Assembly: GCA_029207755.1 (NCBI GenBank)
Contig: JARCOQ010000016.1
Span: forward strand, 10,154,501-10,218,500
Reading direction: 5' to 3'
Length of the DNA: 64,000 nt
Source: Chamaea fasciata
Taxonomy: Eukaryota; Chordata; Aves; Passeriformes; Sylviidae
The notes beneath the pieces are model-generated. The model worked only from the letters and a program-made list of their open reading frames with translations. It did no database searches and was not told the origin of the DNA. Of this stretch, positions 63,210 through 64,000 are shown piece by piece. A program made the position numbers and the translations under genes. Position 1 is the stretch's first letter, and every line of letters starts with the position of its first letter.

Positions 63210-63424
63210 CCCTTCCCTTCCCTTCCCTTCCCTTCCCTTCCCTTCCCTTCCCTTCCCTTCCCTTCCCTTCCCTTCCCTTCCCTTCCCTTCCCTTCCCTTC
63301 CCTTCCCTTCCCTTCCCTTCCCTTCCCTTCCCTTCCCTTCCCTTCCCTTCCCTTCCCTTCCCTTCCCTTCCCTTCCCTTCCCTTCCCTTCCCTTCCCTTC
63401 CCTTCCCTTCCCTTCCCTTCCCTT
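63210..63424 (+). repeat. Perfect (CCCTT)43 pentanucleotide array in PRKCB intron 2
   Basis: 215 bases of uninterrupted CCCTT, 43 copies, with no substitution I can find. The plus strand is pure pyrimidine and the minus strand pure purine, so triplex (H-DNA) formation is possible. Perfect identity implies recent expansion or ongoing slippage, and the true length in the genome may differ from the assembly. Confidence 0.98.
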
Positions 63425-64000
63425 TCCCACTGCCCTGGCTCTGCTCAGGCCATTTGCATTTGAGAGATTTTGTGCTGCCTCCCTCAGCTGTTCACAGCCA
63501 TCCTGCTCTTCCCATCATATGGAAAACAAATTCCAATGCAGCCTGACACTAGAATCAGTTCAGGTTTGGGGTAGGTGACCTCCTTAGCCTCTGGCTGTCA
63601 GGATTTAACTCCTGTGCCGAGAGCAGGAGCTGTCCTGCCCCAGCTGATGGGCCCTGACTGCCGAGTGCTCGGTGCTTGTGAGCTACATCTTGTCAATTTA
63701 AATAATTTGCTTCCATATTTGGTCTTGCTTTTGTGCCAGATTTATACATCTTGTTTAAATCTGACAAGCAGAATATACTTGCTGCTAATCCGAGCTGGAC
63801 AAGGCAATGCCTGCCAAAAAATCCAATATTAATAAGCTCCAGTACATGGAAGTTACTGGATTTGCAAACTTGAGGCTTGTTATGGCACAGCTCCCTGAAA
63901 ACTGGCTTTTTTGCATCTACTTAAATCTGGGTTTTTCCAAAGAGCCAGTCTGTGAGCTTCCCTCTTTGGGTGGGAGCTCCCTCCCCAGCTCAGTCTCTGG

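Larger units (their letters stand above)
55547..64000 (+). other. PRKCB: PRKCB intron 2 (5' part), no exon seen
   Basis: After exon 2 I find no match to exon 3 (expected to continue CCFVVHKRCHEF) before the window ends, so at least 8.4 kb of intron 2 is present. It has no recognisable CR1 or other transposon. It holds a 17-A run (55,920), an AT-rich block at 59,180-59,540, two tandem arrays (59,874; 63,210) and otherwise unique, moderately GC-rich sequence. Confidence 0.7.

Noticed and set aside
63026..63430. Minus-strand Glu-Gly-Lys-Gly-Arg repeat protein
   Set aside because: It is translation of the (CCCTT)n array only.

Overview
The window is vertebrate nuclear DNA, and almost certainly avian. 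The protein-coding exons are short, split by GT-AG introns, and read as recognisable vertebrate orthologues. The interspersed repeats are nearly all CR1-type LINE 3' fragments, the dominant bird repeat. Introns are compact, and G/C-rich minisatellites abound, as on a bird microchromosome. The CR1 subtype, with a conserved 'CCCTGCCCATGGCAGGG' core, looks passerine; that is a weaker inference.

Layout. (1) 1-13,460: first coding exon (13,408-13,460, minus) and the 5' part of intron 1 of ARHGAP17 (RICH1/nadrin); the rest of that gene lies off the left edge. (2) 13,461-13,974: a CpG-rich head-to-head promoter shared with LCMT1, with NF-Y, ETS, E-box and ZNF143/THAP11-like sites. (3) 13,975-about 31,290: the complete LCMT1 gene (plus strand, 11 coding exons, 322 codons), the PP2A leucine carboxyl methyltransferase. 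Its introns carry most of the CR1 copies, and intron 2 has a GC-AG splice pair. (4) about 31,290-36,780: intergenic, with CR1 copies and a diverged local duplication. (5) 36,781-41,501: AQP8 (plus, five coding exons, about 253 codons), a water/ammonia/peroxide channel with both NPA motifs. (6) 41,502-54,780: gene-poor and dense in tandem repeats, with a few AT-rich islands that may be conserved non-coding elements. (7) 54,780-64,000: promoter, first two coding exons and part of intron 2 of PRKCB (protein kinase C beta); the gene continues off the right edge. Its proximal upstream region holds an octamer/KLF motif cluster.

The genes do not form a pathway. ARHGAP17 is a Rho-GAP, LCMT1 methylates PP2A, AQP8 is a channel and PRKCB is a kinase. 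ARHGAP17, LCMT1 and AQP8 are neighbours in human too; PRKCB next to AQP8 is a different order from human 16p12. I found no novel enzymatic, defence or mobile system. The most interesting observations are splice-site, promoter-architecture, protein-divergence, synteny and tandem-repeat features. Long open frames in the GC-rich parts are shadows or repeat translations.
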